From: an uncultured Anaerolineae bacterium
Lineage (GTDB): Bacteria; Chloroflexota; Anaerolineae; B4-G1; DUEL01
Direction: 5' to 3'
NCBI GenBank assembly: GCA_937942115.1
Contig: CALDFY010000150.1
Coordinates: 1 to 22,336 of the forward strand
DNA length: 22,336 bases
Part shown: piece after piece, positions 5,735 through 13,198 of the stretch
How the letters are laid out: each line of letters opens with the position of its first letter
Position numbering within the stretch: the stretch's first letter is position 1
Position numbers and translations under genes: made by a program
Notes under the pieces: model-generated
The model's database searches: none
What the model was told of the DNA's origin: nothing
What the model saw: the letters and a program-made list of their open reading frames with translations, nothing else

Positions 5735-7919
5735 CCTCTTCCTGGCTTTAGAAATCCTCTTCCTCCTGCTGGGCCTCCTCTACAGCGCCGTCACCCCGGT
5801 CTACGAGGCGCCCGATGAGGTCTGGCACGACGCCTACGTCCGCTGGGTGGCGGGGGGGAACGGCCTGCCGCCCCTGGACGAAGACCGCAGCGGCGCCTAC
5901 CAGGAGGCCGCCCAGCCCCCCCTCTACTACCTGGTCGCCGCCGCTGTCCGCCGCTTCTTCCCGGACGACGACCTCTCCACCCTGATGTGGCACAACCCCT
6001 TCTTCGGCTACCAGGCCGGGGGGACGGTCAACGACAACAAAAACATGCTCATCCACACTGACCGGGAACGGTTCCCCTGGACCGGCGCCGCCCGGGCGGT
6101 CCACGCCACCCGTCTGGTCTCGTTGTTTTTTGGACTGGTGGCCGTCGCGGCCGCGTGGCTTCTGGCCCGAGAGGCCGTGGGCGAGGGCGCGGGGGGTGCG
6201 CTCCCCCTCCGCGCTGCCGCACTGGTCGCGCTGACCCCTCAGTTCCTCTTCATCAGCGGCATCGTCAGCAACGATAGCGCCGCCGCCGCGACCTCCACCC
6301 TTGCCCTCTGGATGATGGCGCGCGTCCTGCGCCGGGGGGCCACCTCTCCCCGCGCGCTGCTCCTGGGGGCGCTGGTGGGCCTGGCCGCGCTGACCAAGAC
6401 CAGCGCGCTCCTCCTGCTCCCCCTGGCCCTGGCCGCGATTCTGCTGGCCCCCTGTGGCGCAAGATTTATCTTGCGCATGCTGGGCAGCGCCGCCGCTGTC
6501 GGCGGCTGGTGGTACGCGCGCAACGCCCTCCTCTACGGCGACCCCCTGGGCCTCAGCCGCCACGTCCAGACCCCCTGGGGCCGGCAGACCCCGGCCTCCC
6601 TGGCGACCCTGCTGGGCGAGATGCCCCGCCTCTACCGCTCCTTCTGGGGCGCGTTCGGCTGGGGGCACGTGGAGTATCCGGCCTGGCTCTACGCCGCACT
6701 GGGCGGGCTGGTGCTCCTGGCCCTGGTGGGGTGGGGACGGGCGCTACTCCGGCGCACCCTCCCGGCCTCCCCGCGCGTCCTCCTGCTGGCCGCCGTCTGG
6801 TGCGGCGCCGTCTTCCTGGCCCTCCTCCAGTGGATGCGCCAGGTGGAGGCCCCTCACGGGCGGCTGCTCTTCCCCGCCATCGGCGCCTGGGCCCTGCTGG
6901 TGGCAGCGGGGCTGGAACACTTCCCCGGCGCCCGTAGCGCAAGATTGATCTTGCGACCCATCTTGCGCCTGCCCATCCTCGCCCTTCTCTTCCTCAACCT
7001 GCTGACCCCTTTTCGGGTCATCCGTCCGGCCTTTGCCCCGCCGCGCCGGATGGACCCCGCCGAGGCCATCCGCGCGGTGAACGGACCCCGGTGGACGTAT
7101 GGGGAGAGTATACGGTTGCTGGGCGCCGCTCCCGACCGTCCATCGGTGGCGCCGGGGGAGGTGTTGACGGTGCGCGCCTGCTGGACCGCGCTGGCTCCGG
7201 TGGAGAAGGACTACACTGTCGTCGTCCAACTGGTGGGGCGGGCAGAGACCCGCATCGGCGAACGGCATACCTACCCCGGCCTGGGACGATTCCCCACCTC
7301 CCTCTGGCCCGTCGGGCGGGCCTTCTGCGACGACTACCGGATTCAGGTCGCCCCCTGGGCTCCCGGGCCCGAACTGTACGACGGGCTGATCGGCCTCTAC
7401 GACCGGGACCCTTCGGCCCCGTTGCCGGTGGTCGGGGAGGACGGTCGGGCGGTGGGGATGCCCGTTGCCTTTCGGGTGCGGGTGGCCCCGGAGCGGCCCC
7501 TGGGGGTCACCCCCACCCATTCGCTGGACTACCGCCTGGGGGATGCGATCCGGCTGATGGGGTACGACCTGGCGGGGGGCGTGGAGTCGGGGGGAACGCT
7601 GACCGTCACCCTCTACTGGCGCGCCGACGGGGCTCCGGGGGGGGACTACCGGGTCTTCGTCCACCTGCTGGACGCCCGAGGGGAGATGGTGACCCAGCAC
7701 GACGGCCCGCCCCGGTGGGGCCGGTATCCCACCCCGGCCTGGCGGGCCGGCGACGTCGTCCCGGACGAGCACGTCCTGGCCCTCCCCGGGCCTCTGCCGG
7801 AGGGCCCCTTCTCTCTGGCAGTGGGGATGTACCGGCCGGACACGCTGGAGCGGCTGCCGGTCACTGGCCCCGAGGGGGCTCTGCCGGAGGGCCGGATTCT
7901 GCTGGACATCCGGCCCTAA
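5709..7919 (+). CDS. GT-C-type membrane glycosyltransferase with tandem C-terminal beta domains
   Basis: The protein has 736 residues. Residues about 1-430 are strongly hydrophobic with many membrane helices. The first loop carries EAPDEVWHDAYVRW, with acidic residues at 36-37 where GT-C polyprenyl-phosphate-sugar transferases keep a catalytic Asp/Glu. QEAAQPPLYYL follows at about 65-75, another hallmark of the PMT/ArnT-like and DUF2142 group. The likely role is moving a sugar from a lipid carrier to an acceptor on the outer face of the membrane. Residues about 461-595 and 600-736 form two related beta-rich domains, each opening with an IRLLG or IRLMG strand, with W/Y-rich segments, FPTSLWPVG or YPTPAWRAGD, and GLYDRD or GMYRPD endings. 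The start overlaps the rsmG stop (ATGA), so the genes are probably co-translated. The first residues (MNADQRGF) are encoded by repeat DNA. The acceptor is unknown. Confidence 0.85.
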   Translation: MNADQRGFSLFLALEILFLLLGLLYSAVTPVYEAPDEVWHDAYVRWVAGGNGLPPLDEDRSGAYQEAAQPPLYYLVAAAVRRFFPDDDLSTLMWHNPFFGYQAGGTVNDNKNMLIHTDRERFPWTGAARAVHATRLVSLFFGLVAVAAAWLLAREAVGEGAGGALPLRAAALVALTPQFLFISGIVSNDSAAAATSTLALWMMARVLRRGATSPRALLLGALVGLAALTKTSALLLLPLALAAILLAPCGARFILRMLGSAAAVGGWWYARNALLYGDPLGLSRHVQTPWGRQTPASLATLLGEMPRLYRSFWGAFGWGHVEYPAWLYAALGGLVLLALVGWGRALLRRTLPASPRVLLLAAVWCGAVFLALLQWMRQVEAPHGRLLFPAIGAWALLVAAGLEHFPGARSARLILRPILRLPILALLFLNLLTPFRVIRPAFAPPRRMDPAEAIRAVNGPRWTYGESIRLLGAAPDRPSVAPGEVLTVRACWTALAPVEKDYTVVVQLVGRAETRIGERHTYPGLGRFPTSLWPVGRAFCDDYRIQVAPWAPGPELYDGLIGLYDRDPSAPLPVVGEDGRAVGMPVAFRVRVAPERPLGVTPTHSLDYRLGDAIRLMGYDLAGGVESGGTLTVTLYWRADGAPGGDYRVFVHLLDARGEMVTQHDGPPRWGRYPTPAWRAGDVVPDEHVLALPGPLPEGPFSLAVGMYRPDTLERLPVTGPEGALPEGRILLDIRP

Positions 7920-7931
7920 TAGAAGCCCCAG

Positions 7932-7964
7932 GGGGCGGCGGGCGGCGAAGCCGCCCGCCGCCCC
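7932..7964. terminator. 15-bp GC hairpin between convergent genes
   Basis: A perfect 15-bp stem (GGGGCGGCGGGCGGC 7932-7946, complement 7950-7964) with a GAA loop lies in the 52-base gap between two convergent genes. The position suits a bidirectional terminator or transcript-end stabiliser. There is no U-tract on either side, so it is not a canonical intrinsic terminator. Its GCGGC-TTC-GCCGC core recurs at the centre of the large palindrome near 18588. Confidence 0.6.
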
Positions 7965-7971
7965 TTCCCCC

Positions 7972-8553
7972 TCATCTCCGATAGACCTCCCACAGGTCCT
8001 CCTCGCACCGCAGCAGCGCCAGCGCGCTGTGGACGTCCAGAATCTCGCCCCTCCGGGCCATCTCCAGCGCGCGAGGCACCGGCACCGGGTGGACCTCTAT
8101 GATTTCCCCCGGCTCCAGGCGCGGCGTGCGGCAGAGGCGGACGTTGCGGGCCAGGACGATGTGGCCGACCTGGTCAAAAAGGCTGACGCCGGTGCGGAAG
8201 AAGCCCTTGTACTCCCAATCATCGCTCTCGCCGCCCACCTCTTCCTCCAATTCGTGTCGGGCCAGGTCCAGCGGGGAGCCCTGAAAGTCGTGGAACCCCC
8301 CGGCGGGCAGTTCCCAGGACCAGTCGTCTATCAGATAGCGGAACTGGCGGATGAGGACGACCTGTCCGTCGGCGGTCACGGGGACCACCCAGACGGCCCC
8401 GGCCGCCTCCACGTAGACGAAAGGGCGGACCTGGCCGTCGGGCCAGCGGGCGATGTCCTCCCGGACGCGGAACATCCGGAAGGTATACGGGTATCGGGTC
8501 TCCAGGCGCTCCCACCCCAGCGCGCGGCCGTTGGGTTTATCGGTTGAGGTCAT
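7972..8553 (-). CDS. Nudix hydrolase, ADP-ribose-pyrophosphatase-like
   Basis: The protein has 193 residues from the ATG at 8553, with AAGGAG five bases before it. Nudix enzymes cleave nucleoside diphosphates linked to another group, using metal-binding glutamates. Here the box reads PAGGFHDFQGSPLDLA then HELEEEVGG (100-108). The metal-binding E101, E104 and E105 core is kept, but the conserved Arg before it is His100, the early Glu is missing, and the spacing is one residue longer than usual. Flanking parts (VVLIRQFRY before, GFFRTGVSLFDQVGHIVLA after, then a Glu-rich tail) fit the ADP-ribose or nucleotide-sugar subgroup. The gene is ten bases after the acylase-like gene, and its ribosome site overlaps that gene's stop codon, so the two form a coupled operon. 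The substrate is uncertain. Confidence 0.88.
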   Translation of the reverse strand: MTSTDKPNGRALGWERLETRYPYTFRMFRVREDIARWPDGQVRPFVYVEAAGAVWVVPVTADGQVVLIRQFRYLIDDWSWELPAGGFHDFQGSPLDLARHELEEEVGGESDDWEYKGFFRTGVSLFDQVGHIVLARNVRLCRTPRLEPGEIIEVHPVPVPRALEMARRGEILDVHSALALLRCEEDLWEVYRR

Positions 8554-8563
8554 ACGGTCTCCT

Positions 8564-10993
8564 TCACGGCACCAGCCGCAGGATGCCCTCCGCCTGCGCT
8601 TCCACCTCCGTCCGTCCCCAGAGCATCGGGTGGTACTGGATATTCCGCCAGGGGTCCATCATATCGTCGTAGTGGCGGTGGAACGGGTGGCCCGATTGCC
8701 CCGTGGTGTGCATGGAGAGCGACCGGGACCAGTCTCCCACGTCCACAATCTGGCGGTAGGAGGGGACAGTGCGCACAGCATACGGCGCGTTGAAACTGTA
8801 GGCGGTGTTGTTGACCGTCCCAGCGGTCCCGTCAACTGCGACGGGCCCCCGGTTGAAGATGCGCTCCACCCAGGCGATGCCGCTCTGCCCCAGCGCCTGA
8901 TTCTTAAAGGTCGCCGTGTGCAGGTCGCCCCAGCGCCACTTCTCCATATCCCGCCCCAGCCGCTCCGTCAACTCCCTCACCGCGTCGTCCATCGCCAGAC
9001 GGATGACCTCGTCCCGCGTCTCCACCTGAGGCGTCCGTCGGTCATCAAACCAGGGGGACCGGGGGTCCGCCAGGATGTCCTCCAGAGCGTACAGCGTGAA
9101 CGTCTTCGCCTGTCGCAGGATGGAGTCCCCCAGGTCGTCCTGGAACGTCCGCTCCATCAGATGGAGACGGAAGGACTCAAAGAGCGCGGCGGCGGCACTA
9201 TCGCGGGTCGCCTGCATATCCCAGGCGCGCAGCAGTTCGGCCGGGCGGGGGTCGGGGTAGTCGGCCAGAGCGGCCAGCACATATGGCATGGCCTCCCGCG
9301 TCCAGACGGAGAGGTTATCCCCCTGGATGGCCTTCATGTCGTCCACCGAGATAGGAGTGAGTTGCTCTATGAGTTCCACGATGCGCTGGGCGCGCAGGGC
9401 GGTCCGGTCGCTCCAGTCCACCGTGAGCAGATACGGGAAGTCGGGCCCCACCACCGCGTTGTTGGCGGTGACGATGTACCCTTCCGGCGGGTTGAAGGCG
9501 CGCGGCAGTTCGTCAAAGGGGATGTAGTCCACCCACTCATATTCGCCGGTCCATCCGGGGACGGGGACGGAGCCGTCGCCTCTGGCGCGGATGGGGACGC
9601 GGCCGGGCATCTGATAGCCGATGTTCCCCTCCACGTCCGCGTAGACGAAGTTCTGGCTGGGGACGTCCCAGTACGAGAGCGCCTCCCGGAACTCTTCCCA
9701 GTTCTGGGCCCGGTCCAGCAGCAGGATACTCCGCATCAGCGTCCCGGGCTGGAGCGCAGTCCAGGAGAGGGCCAGCGGCTGCCAGCCGTAGGACCAGTCC
9801 TCTTCCTCCCCGCCGACGATGTCGTTGATGATGGGGCCGTGGCGGGTGATGCGGGCGAAGACCACCACTGGCTCCTTCTCCCCGGCGACGCGGATTTCCT
9901 CCCGGACGATTTCCATATCCTCCCAGCGGCCCCTGTACTCGTACTGGTTGGGGTTTTCGGGGTTGACTTTCTCAATGAAGAGGTCCTGGACGTCCGGGTT
10001 GACGTTAGTGACGCCCCAGGCGATGCGGTCGTTATGGCCGATGACGACGCCCGGACTGCCGGGGAAGGACGAACCGACGACGTTGAGGGGACAATGGGGC
10101 CCTTTGGGTTCGCAGTGGAGGCCGACCTCGTACCAGATGGAGGGCATTTGGATGCCCAAGTGGGGGTCGTTGGCCAGAATGGGCATCCCCGTCTCGGTGC
10201 GGCTGCCGGCGACGACCCAGTTGTTGCTCCCCAGGTCGGCCCCTTCGCCCAGGAAGTGGGCCGTGAAGACGGCCTCCGGCACCGACCGGAGCGTCGCCTG
10301 GGTCAGCGGGTGGGGGACAATGACGGGACGGCCCGGCGGCGGGGCGGGCATCAGTTCGGGGACGGCCCCGGTCCCCACCCGGGCGATGAGGGCGGCGCGA
10401 ACCAGTTCGGCGTTCATATTGCCCCCCAGGTCCCAGGCCATCACCTTCCCCCAGGTGACGGTGTGAACCGGCTCCCAGGGTTCGGGCTCCACGTTCCGGC
10501 CCATCAGGCCCAGGAGGGTGAACTCCAGCCCCAGGCGGCCCTTGTGGGTGGAGATGTAGGCGTTGACGCCCTCCGCGTAGGCTTCCAGCGCGGCGCGGGT
10601 CTCTGGGTCGGCCTGCGCCCACTCCAGCGCAGCCACCCGGTGCCAGCCGATGGTGCGGACGAAGCGGTCGGTGGGGAGGGCGGATTTGCCCAGGATTTCT
10701 GAAAGCCGCCCGGAGCCCAGCCGTCGCCAGAATTCCATCTGCCAGAAGCGGTCCTGGGCGTGGACGTACCCCTGGGCGAAGAGGAGGTCGTGGAGGTTGG
10801 AGGCGTAGATGTGGGGGACGCCCCACCGGTCCCGGATGACAGTGACGGGGGCGCGCAGGCCGGGGACCTTCAGGGTGCCGTTGACCGGGGGCCAGGGTCG
10901 GCGGACGGCCGTGTAGCCGACGCCGAAGCCCGCCAGACCGAGGATCAGGATGACTACGAGGAGAGCCAGCAGGACGCGTCCGAGGATTCGCAT
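8564..10993 (-). CDS. penicillin acylase-family N-terminal nucleophile hydrolase
   Basis: The protein has 809 residues from the ATG at 10993, preceded by GGAGGG; the in-frame extension to 11113 lacks a ribosome site and is rejected. Residues about 5-25 are one hydrophobic helix (VLLALLVVILILGLAGFGVG) acting as signal or anchor, so the enzyme faces outside. Family features include PVTVIRDRWGVPHIYA (49-64), FAQGYVHAQDRFWQME (72-87), a linker, and Gly-Ser256-Asn-Asn-Trp. In this family Ser256 becomes the N-terminal nucleophile of the beta chain after self-cleavage. Later ANDPHLG, HNDRIAWGVTN, an RHGP segment and a C-terminal MHTTGQSGHPFHRHYDD also match. Possible substrates are acyl-amides such as acyl-homoserine lactones, penicillins or N-acyl amino compounds; the sequence cannot decide. 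It has its own promoter and is followed by a coupled Nudix gene. Confidence 0.93.
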   Translation of the reverse strand: MRILGRVLLALLVVILILGLAGFGVGYTAVRRPWPPVNGTLKVPGLRAPVTVIRDRWGVPHIYASNLHDLLFAQGYVHAQDRFWQMEFWRRLGSGRLSEILGKSALPTDRFVRTIGWHRVAALEWAQADPETRAALEAYAEGVNAYISTHKGRLGLEFTLLGLMGRNVEPEPWEPVHTVTWGKVMAWDLGGNMNAELVRAALIARVGTGAVPELMPAPPPGRPVIVPHPLTQATLRSVPEAVFTAHFLGEGADLGSNNWVVAGSRTETGMPILANDPHLGIQMPSIWYEVGLHCEPKGPHCPLNVVGSSFPGSPGVVIGHNDRIAWGVTNVNPDVQDLFIEKVNPENPNQYEYRGRWEDMEIVREEIRVAGEKEPVVVFARITRHGPIINDIVGGEEEDWSYGWQPLALSWTALQPGTLMRSILLLDRAQNWEEFREALSYWDVPSQNFVYADVEGNIGYQMPGRVPIRARGDGSVPVPGWTGEYEWVDYIPFDELPRAFNPPEGYIVTANNAVVGPDFPYLLTVDWSDRTALRAQRIVELIEQLTPISVDDMKAIQGDNLSVWTREAMPYVLAALADYPDPRPAELLRAWDMQATRDSAAAALFESFRLHLMERTFQDDLGDSILRQAKTFTLYALEDILADPRSPWFDDRRTPQVETRDEVIRLAMDDAVRELTERLGRDMEKWRWGDLHTATFKNQALGQSGIAWVERIFNRGPVAVDGTAGTVNNTAYSFNAPYAVRTVPSYRQIVDVGDWSRSLSMHTTGQSGHPFHRHYDDMMDPWRNIQYHPMLWGRTEVEAQAEGILRLVP

Positions 10994-11049
10994 GGCTTTT
11001 CCCTCCTTTGGAAAGGCAGATGGTGGATAAAAGGTGGCGTCCTGTTTCA

Positions 11050-11078
11050 TATATACTCCAGAATGCCGGAAAGGGCAA
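11050..11078 (-). promoter_or_regulatory. promoter for the acylase-Nudix operon
   Basis: On the minus strand, TTGCCC (11073-11078) and TATATA (11050-11055) are separated by 17 bases. The predicted start near 11043 leaves a leader of about 50 bases before the ATG at 10993. It is divergent from the tRNA promoter, with 19 bases between the two -35 boxes. Confidence 0.55.
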
Positions 11079-11097
11079 ATGGTGTATGGGGGGCGAC

Positions 11098-11126
11098 TTG
11101 CGCAGCGGGGCAAAGTGTGGTATAAG
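11098..11126 (+). promoter_or_regulatory. promoter of tRNA-Arg
   Basis: TTGCGC (11098-11103), a 17-base spacer, then TATAAG (11121-11126). The predicted start near 11133 is about six bases before the mature tRNA 5' end. Confidence 0.6.
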
Positions 11127-11138
11127 TAAAGTGCAAAG

Positions 11139-11211
11139 GCCCCCGTAGCTCAGCAGGATAGAGCACCGGCCTCCGGAGCCGGTGGCCCGCGTTCGAGTCG
11201 CGGCGGGGGTA
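11139..11211 (+). tRNA. tRNA-Arg (anticodon CCG)
   Basis: A full cloverleaf can be drawn. The acceptor GCCCCCG (11139-11145) pairs with CGGGGGT (11204-11210), with a G-U first pair. The D stem is GCTC/GAGC. The anticodon stem is CCGGC/GCCGG around loop CTCCGGA, with anticodon CCG at 11173-11175 reading CGG. The variable region is TGGC. The T stem is CCGCG/CGCGG around TTCGAGT. The discriminator base is A (11211). CCA is not encoded and must be added afterwards. CGG codons are common in the surrounding GC-rich genes. Confidence 0.96.
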
Positions 11212-11313
11212 CTGGAAACGGGAGGGATGGGGTGAGGTGCGGCTTCTCCAGTAGTGGCGGGTGACATCCTTACTGCGCAGAGCGTCATTAGAGCGGACTG
11301 TAAAACTGCAAAT

Positions 11314-11592
11314 ATGAATCAGGTCATTCAAATATCAGTGGATGAGTCGGGATGTATTCTCATCCCCGCTCCTTTGGCTGAGTGGCTACATTTATCACCG
11401 GGGATGACTCTGGTCGTTGAAAAGGTTGAGCAGGACGGCGTGCGCCTGCACATTCAACCAAAGCCAACTACCCTCGTTGAGAAGGACGGTGTGCTGGTCG
11501 CCAGAGTCAGCGCTCTCAGCAACCTCAATGAAGTAACGCGCCATGAGCGTAACCGCCGCGTGTCTGATCTCTTGCAGCGAGTTGGCTTGTGA
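11314..11592 (+). CDS. AbrB/VapB-like antitoxin
   Basis: The protein has 92 residues from the ATG at 11314 (MNQVIQISVDESGCILIPAP). The N-terminal half has the swapped-hairpin AbrB pattern: a beta strand, DESGCILIPAPLAEWLHLSPGMTLVVE, then further strands. This is the DNA-binding fold of VapB/MazE antitoxins. The C-terminal tail (RHERNRRVSDLLQRVGL) is charged and helical, as is usual for the part that wraps the toxin. Its last codon overlaps the GTG start of the PIN-domain gene (GTGA), the standard antitoxin-first arrangement. By family it should neutralise the toxin and repress its own promoter. The upstream ribosome site is weak (GCGGA). Both genes are AT-richer than their neighbours, consistent with acquisition. 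Confidence 0.85.
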   Translation: MNQVIQISVDESGCILIPAPLAEWLHLSPGMTLVVEKVEQDGVRLHIQPKPTTLVEKDGVLVARVSALSNLNEVTRHERNRRVSDLLQRVGL

Positions 11593-12023
11593 GAATCCTG
11601 CTGGATACCTCCATCCTGGTTGCTGCAATGGTTGAGGCGCACCCTGCCCACGAGCAGGGTTTGGCTTGGCTCAAACGGGTTGTTAGCGGAACGGACAAAG
11701 GATTGATTGCCGCGCATTCGCTTGCTGAACTTTATGCTATTCTTACGACCCTCCCCGTCTATCCTCGCATCTCGCCTTCAGAAGTGCATCAACTGATCAA
11801 GCATAATATCGCCGGGAAACTTGAAATTGTGTCCCTGGCTGGTCAAGACTACATCCGACTGATAGAGCATTTGGCTACGCTCGGCATTGTCGGTGGCGCA
11901 ACTTATGATGGATTGATTCTCCATACCGCTGCGAACGCGCAGGTTGACCTGGTGGTAACGCTCAACGAGAAGGATTTCCGAAGGGTATACCCGGACCTGG
12001 CGGATAAGATCATTGCGCCATGA
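11589..12023 (+). CDS. PIN-domain toxin, VapC-like ribonuclease
   Basis: The protein has 144 residues from a GTG that overlaps the antitoxin stop. PIN domains are metal-dependent RNases with acidic residues at fixed places. Here the first is in MRILLDTSILVAA (Asp6), the second is Glu in AAHSLAELYAILT, and the later ones are Asp in GGATYDGLILHTAA and the LVVTLNEKDF end. Length and order match VapC toxins, which cleave tRNA or rRNA to arrest growth. It forms a two-gene module with the AbrB-like gene. A hairpin followed by TTATTTATAT about 170 bases downstream may end the transcript. The RNA target cannot be predicted. Confidence 0.9.
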   Translation: MRILLDTSILVAAMVEAHPAHEQGLAWLKRVVSGTDKGLIAAHSLAELYAILTTLPVYPRISPSEVHQLIKHNIAGKLEIVSLAGQDYIRLIEHLATLGIVGGATYDGLILHTAANAQVDLVVTLNEKDFRRVYPDLADKIIAP

Positions 12024-12121
12024 TGGGTCGGTGGAAGCGTTACTCATCTCCCAAACTGTGCGCATAAGTTTTCCCCTTATCTGACCCCTGAGCGGACAGG
12101 CGATTGTCATTACTCCTCTAA

Positions 12122-12186
12122 TGACCGGATCCCAGGCATTGTTTAGGGAATTGTCCGTGGCCGGTCAGGATGCCCTGGTGACCGGA
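12122..12186. promoter_or_regulatory. TGACCGG direct and inverted motifs, possible operator
   Basis: TGACCGGA occurs at 12122-12129 and 12179-12186. Between them, CCGGTCA at 12161-12167 is inverted and makes a perfect 7-bp inverted repeat with TGACCGG at 12179-12185, spaced by 11 bases. It lies in the gap before the UbiA gene. The spacing suits a dimeric regulator, but no regulator can be named. Confidence 0.3.
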
Positions 12187-12195
12187 ATGCACCCC

Positions 12196-12240
12196 AAGGC
12201 CCGCCAGCCGTCAAAGAACGGTCGGTGGGCTTATTTATAT
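12196..12240 (+). terminator. hairpin followed by AT-rich tail, possible intrinsic terminator
   Basis: AAGGCCCGCCAGCCGT (12196-12211) pairs imperfectly, through one bulge, one mismatch and G-U pairs, with ACGGTCGGTGGGCTT (12218-12232) around a six-base loop. TTATTTATAT follows. It could end the toxin-antitoxin transcript, or act in the leader of the UbiA gene that begins 21 bases later. Confidence 0.4.
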
Positions 12241-12261
12241 CTGTGAAAAAGAGGGCCAAAT

Positions 12262-13197
12262 ATGAGCAGTGTAACTCTCCCGGGTATTCAGAAAGTCAAA
12301 AATTGGATCGCCCTTACCCGCCCTCCTTTTCACACGGTGGGCATCTTACCCTTTGCACTGGGGGCTGTGATGGCATACTGGGAGACCGGTATGTTCCACT
12401 GGGCCCTCTGGGGCTGGGGTACCCTGGCGGTGGTGCTGATTATGCTCAGCACCTACCTGGCCGGGGAGTATTTTGACTATGAGGGAGACCGCATCTCCCG
12501 CCAGGTGAACCCCAACCGTTTCGCCGGCGGGTCGGGTGTGTTGCCAACCGGTGCGGTAGACCGTCGGATTCCCCTGATCGGGAGCATCATCGCATTGGCC
12601 CTGGCCGGGGGGGTGGGCCTGGTCATCTGGCTGGGCTACGGCACCGGCCCCTGGACCATCTTCCTGGGCATCATCGGGATGATCGGGGGCTTTTTCTACT
12701 CCGTTCCGCCGGTCCGCTGGGCGGCTACCGGCACCGGTGAGATATGGATTGCGTTCTGCTACGGCTGGCTGCCGGTTGCGGTGGCCTTTTATCTGCCCAC
12801 CGGACGGTTGGACCCGCTGGTCCACTGGGTCAGCATCCCCATTGCAGCCACCATCTTCAACGTCATCCTGCTGAACGAGTACCCCGATTATCCGGCCGAC
12901 CGGGCGACCCAGAAACGCAACCTCCTGGTGCGCCTGGGGCCGGAGAAGAGCGCCCGTCTCTTCGCCGCCGCCCATGGGCTCGGGTGGCTGGGAATGATTG
13001 GGTCCATAACGGCCGGAGTTCCGGCCCGAACGCTTCTTTTCTACGCGCCCATCTTCCTCCTCTCTGCGGGACTGGTGGTAGCCGTGCTGCGCGGGGTATA
13101 CCGCCATCCCCGCCGTCTGGAAGCGGCCTGTGGGCTGAACATCGCCGTCAACCTGGGCACCACTCTGGCCTACATCCTGGGCTTTCTGGTGCGATGA
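12262..13197 (+). CDS. UbiA-family membrane prenyltransferase
   Basis: The protein has 311 residues from the ATG at 12262, with AGAGGG six bases before it. UbiA enzymes attach an isoprenoid chain from a prenyl diphosphate to an aromatic or other acceptor within the membrane. About eight to nine hydrophobic helices are visible. The first Asp-rich motif is EYFDYEGD (69-76), where the usual Asn is Glu but Asp72 and Asp76 remain. The second is NEYPDYPAD (205-213) with the DxxxD pattern. FAGGSGVLPTG (87-97) and the FFYSVPPVRW segment also match the MenA side of the family. Menaquinone synthesis is possible, but no other men or mqn gene is present. The next gene, a radical SAM/SPASM protein, starts one base after its stop, so the pair is an operon and may share a pathway. 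Confidence 0.92.
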   Translation: MSSVTLPGIQKVKNWIALTRPPFHTVGILPFALGAVMAYWETGMFHWALWGWGTLAVVLIMLSTYLAGEYFDYEGDRISRQVNPNRFAGGSGVLPTGAVDRRIPLIGSIIALALAGGVGLVIWLGYGTGPWTIFLGIIGMIGGFFYSVPPVRWAATGTGEIWIAFCYGWLPVAVAFYLPTGRLDPLVHWVSIPIAATIFNVILLNEYPDYPADRATQKRNLLVRLGPEKSARLFAAAHGLGWLGMIGSITAGVPARTLLFYAPIFLLSAGLVVAVLRGVYRHPRRLEAACGLNIAVNLGTTLAYILGFLVR

Positions 13198-13198
13198 C

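Noticed and set aside
10994..11113. 40-residue N-terminal extension of the acylase
   Set aside because: It covers the promoter and has no ribosome site; the inner ATG has GGAGGG and begins a signal anchor.
11190..11330. Attachment site at the tRNA-Arg 3' end
   Set aside because: No duplicate of the tRNA 3' end and no integrase gene were seen in the window.
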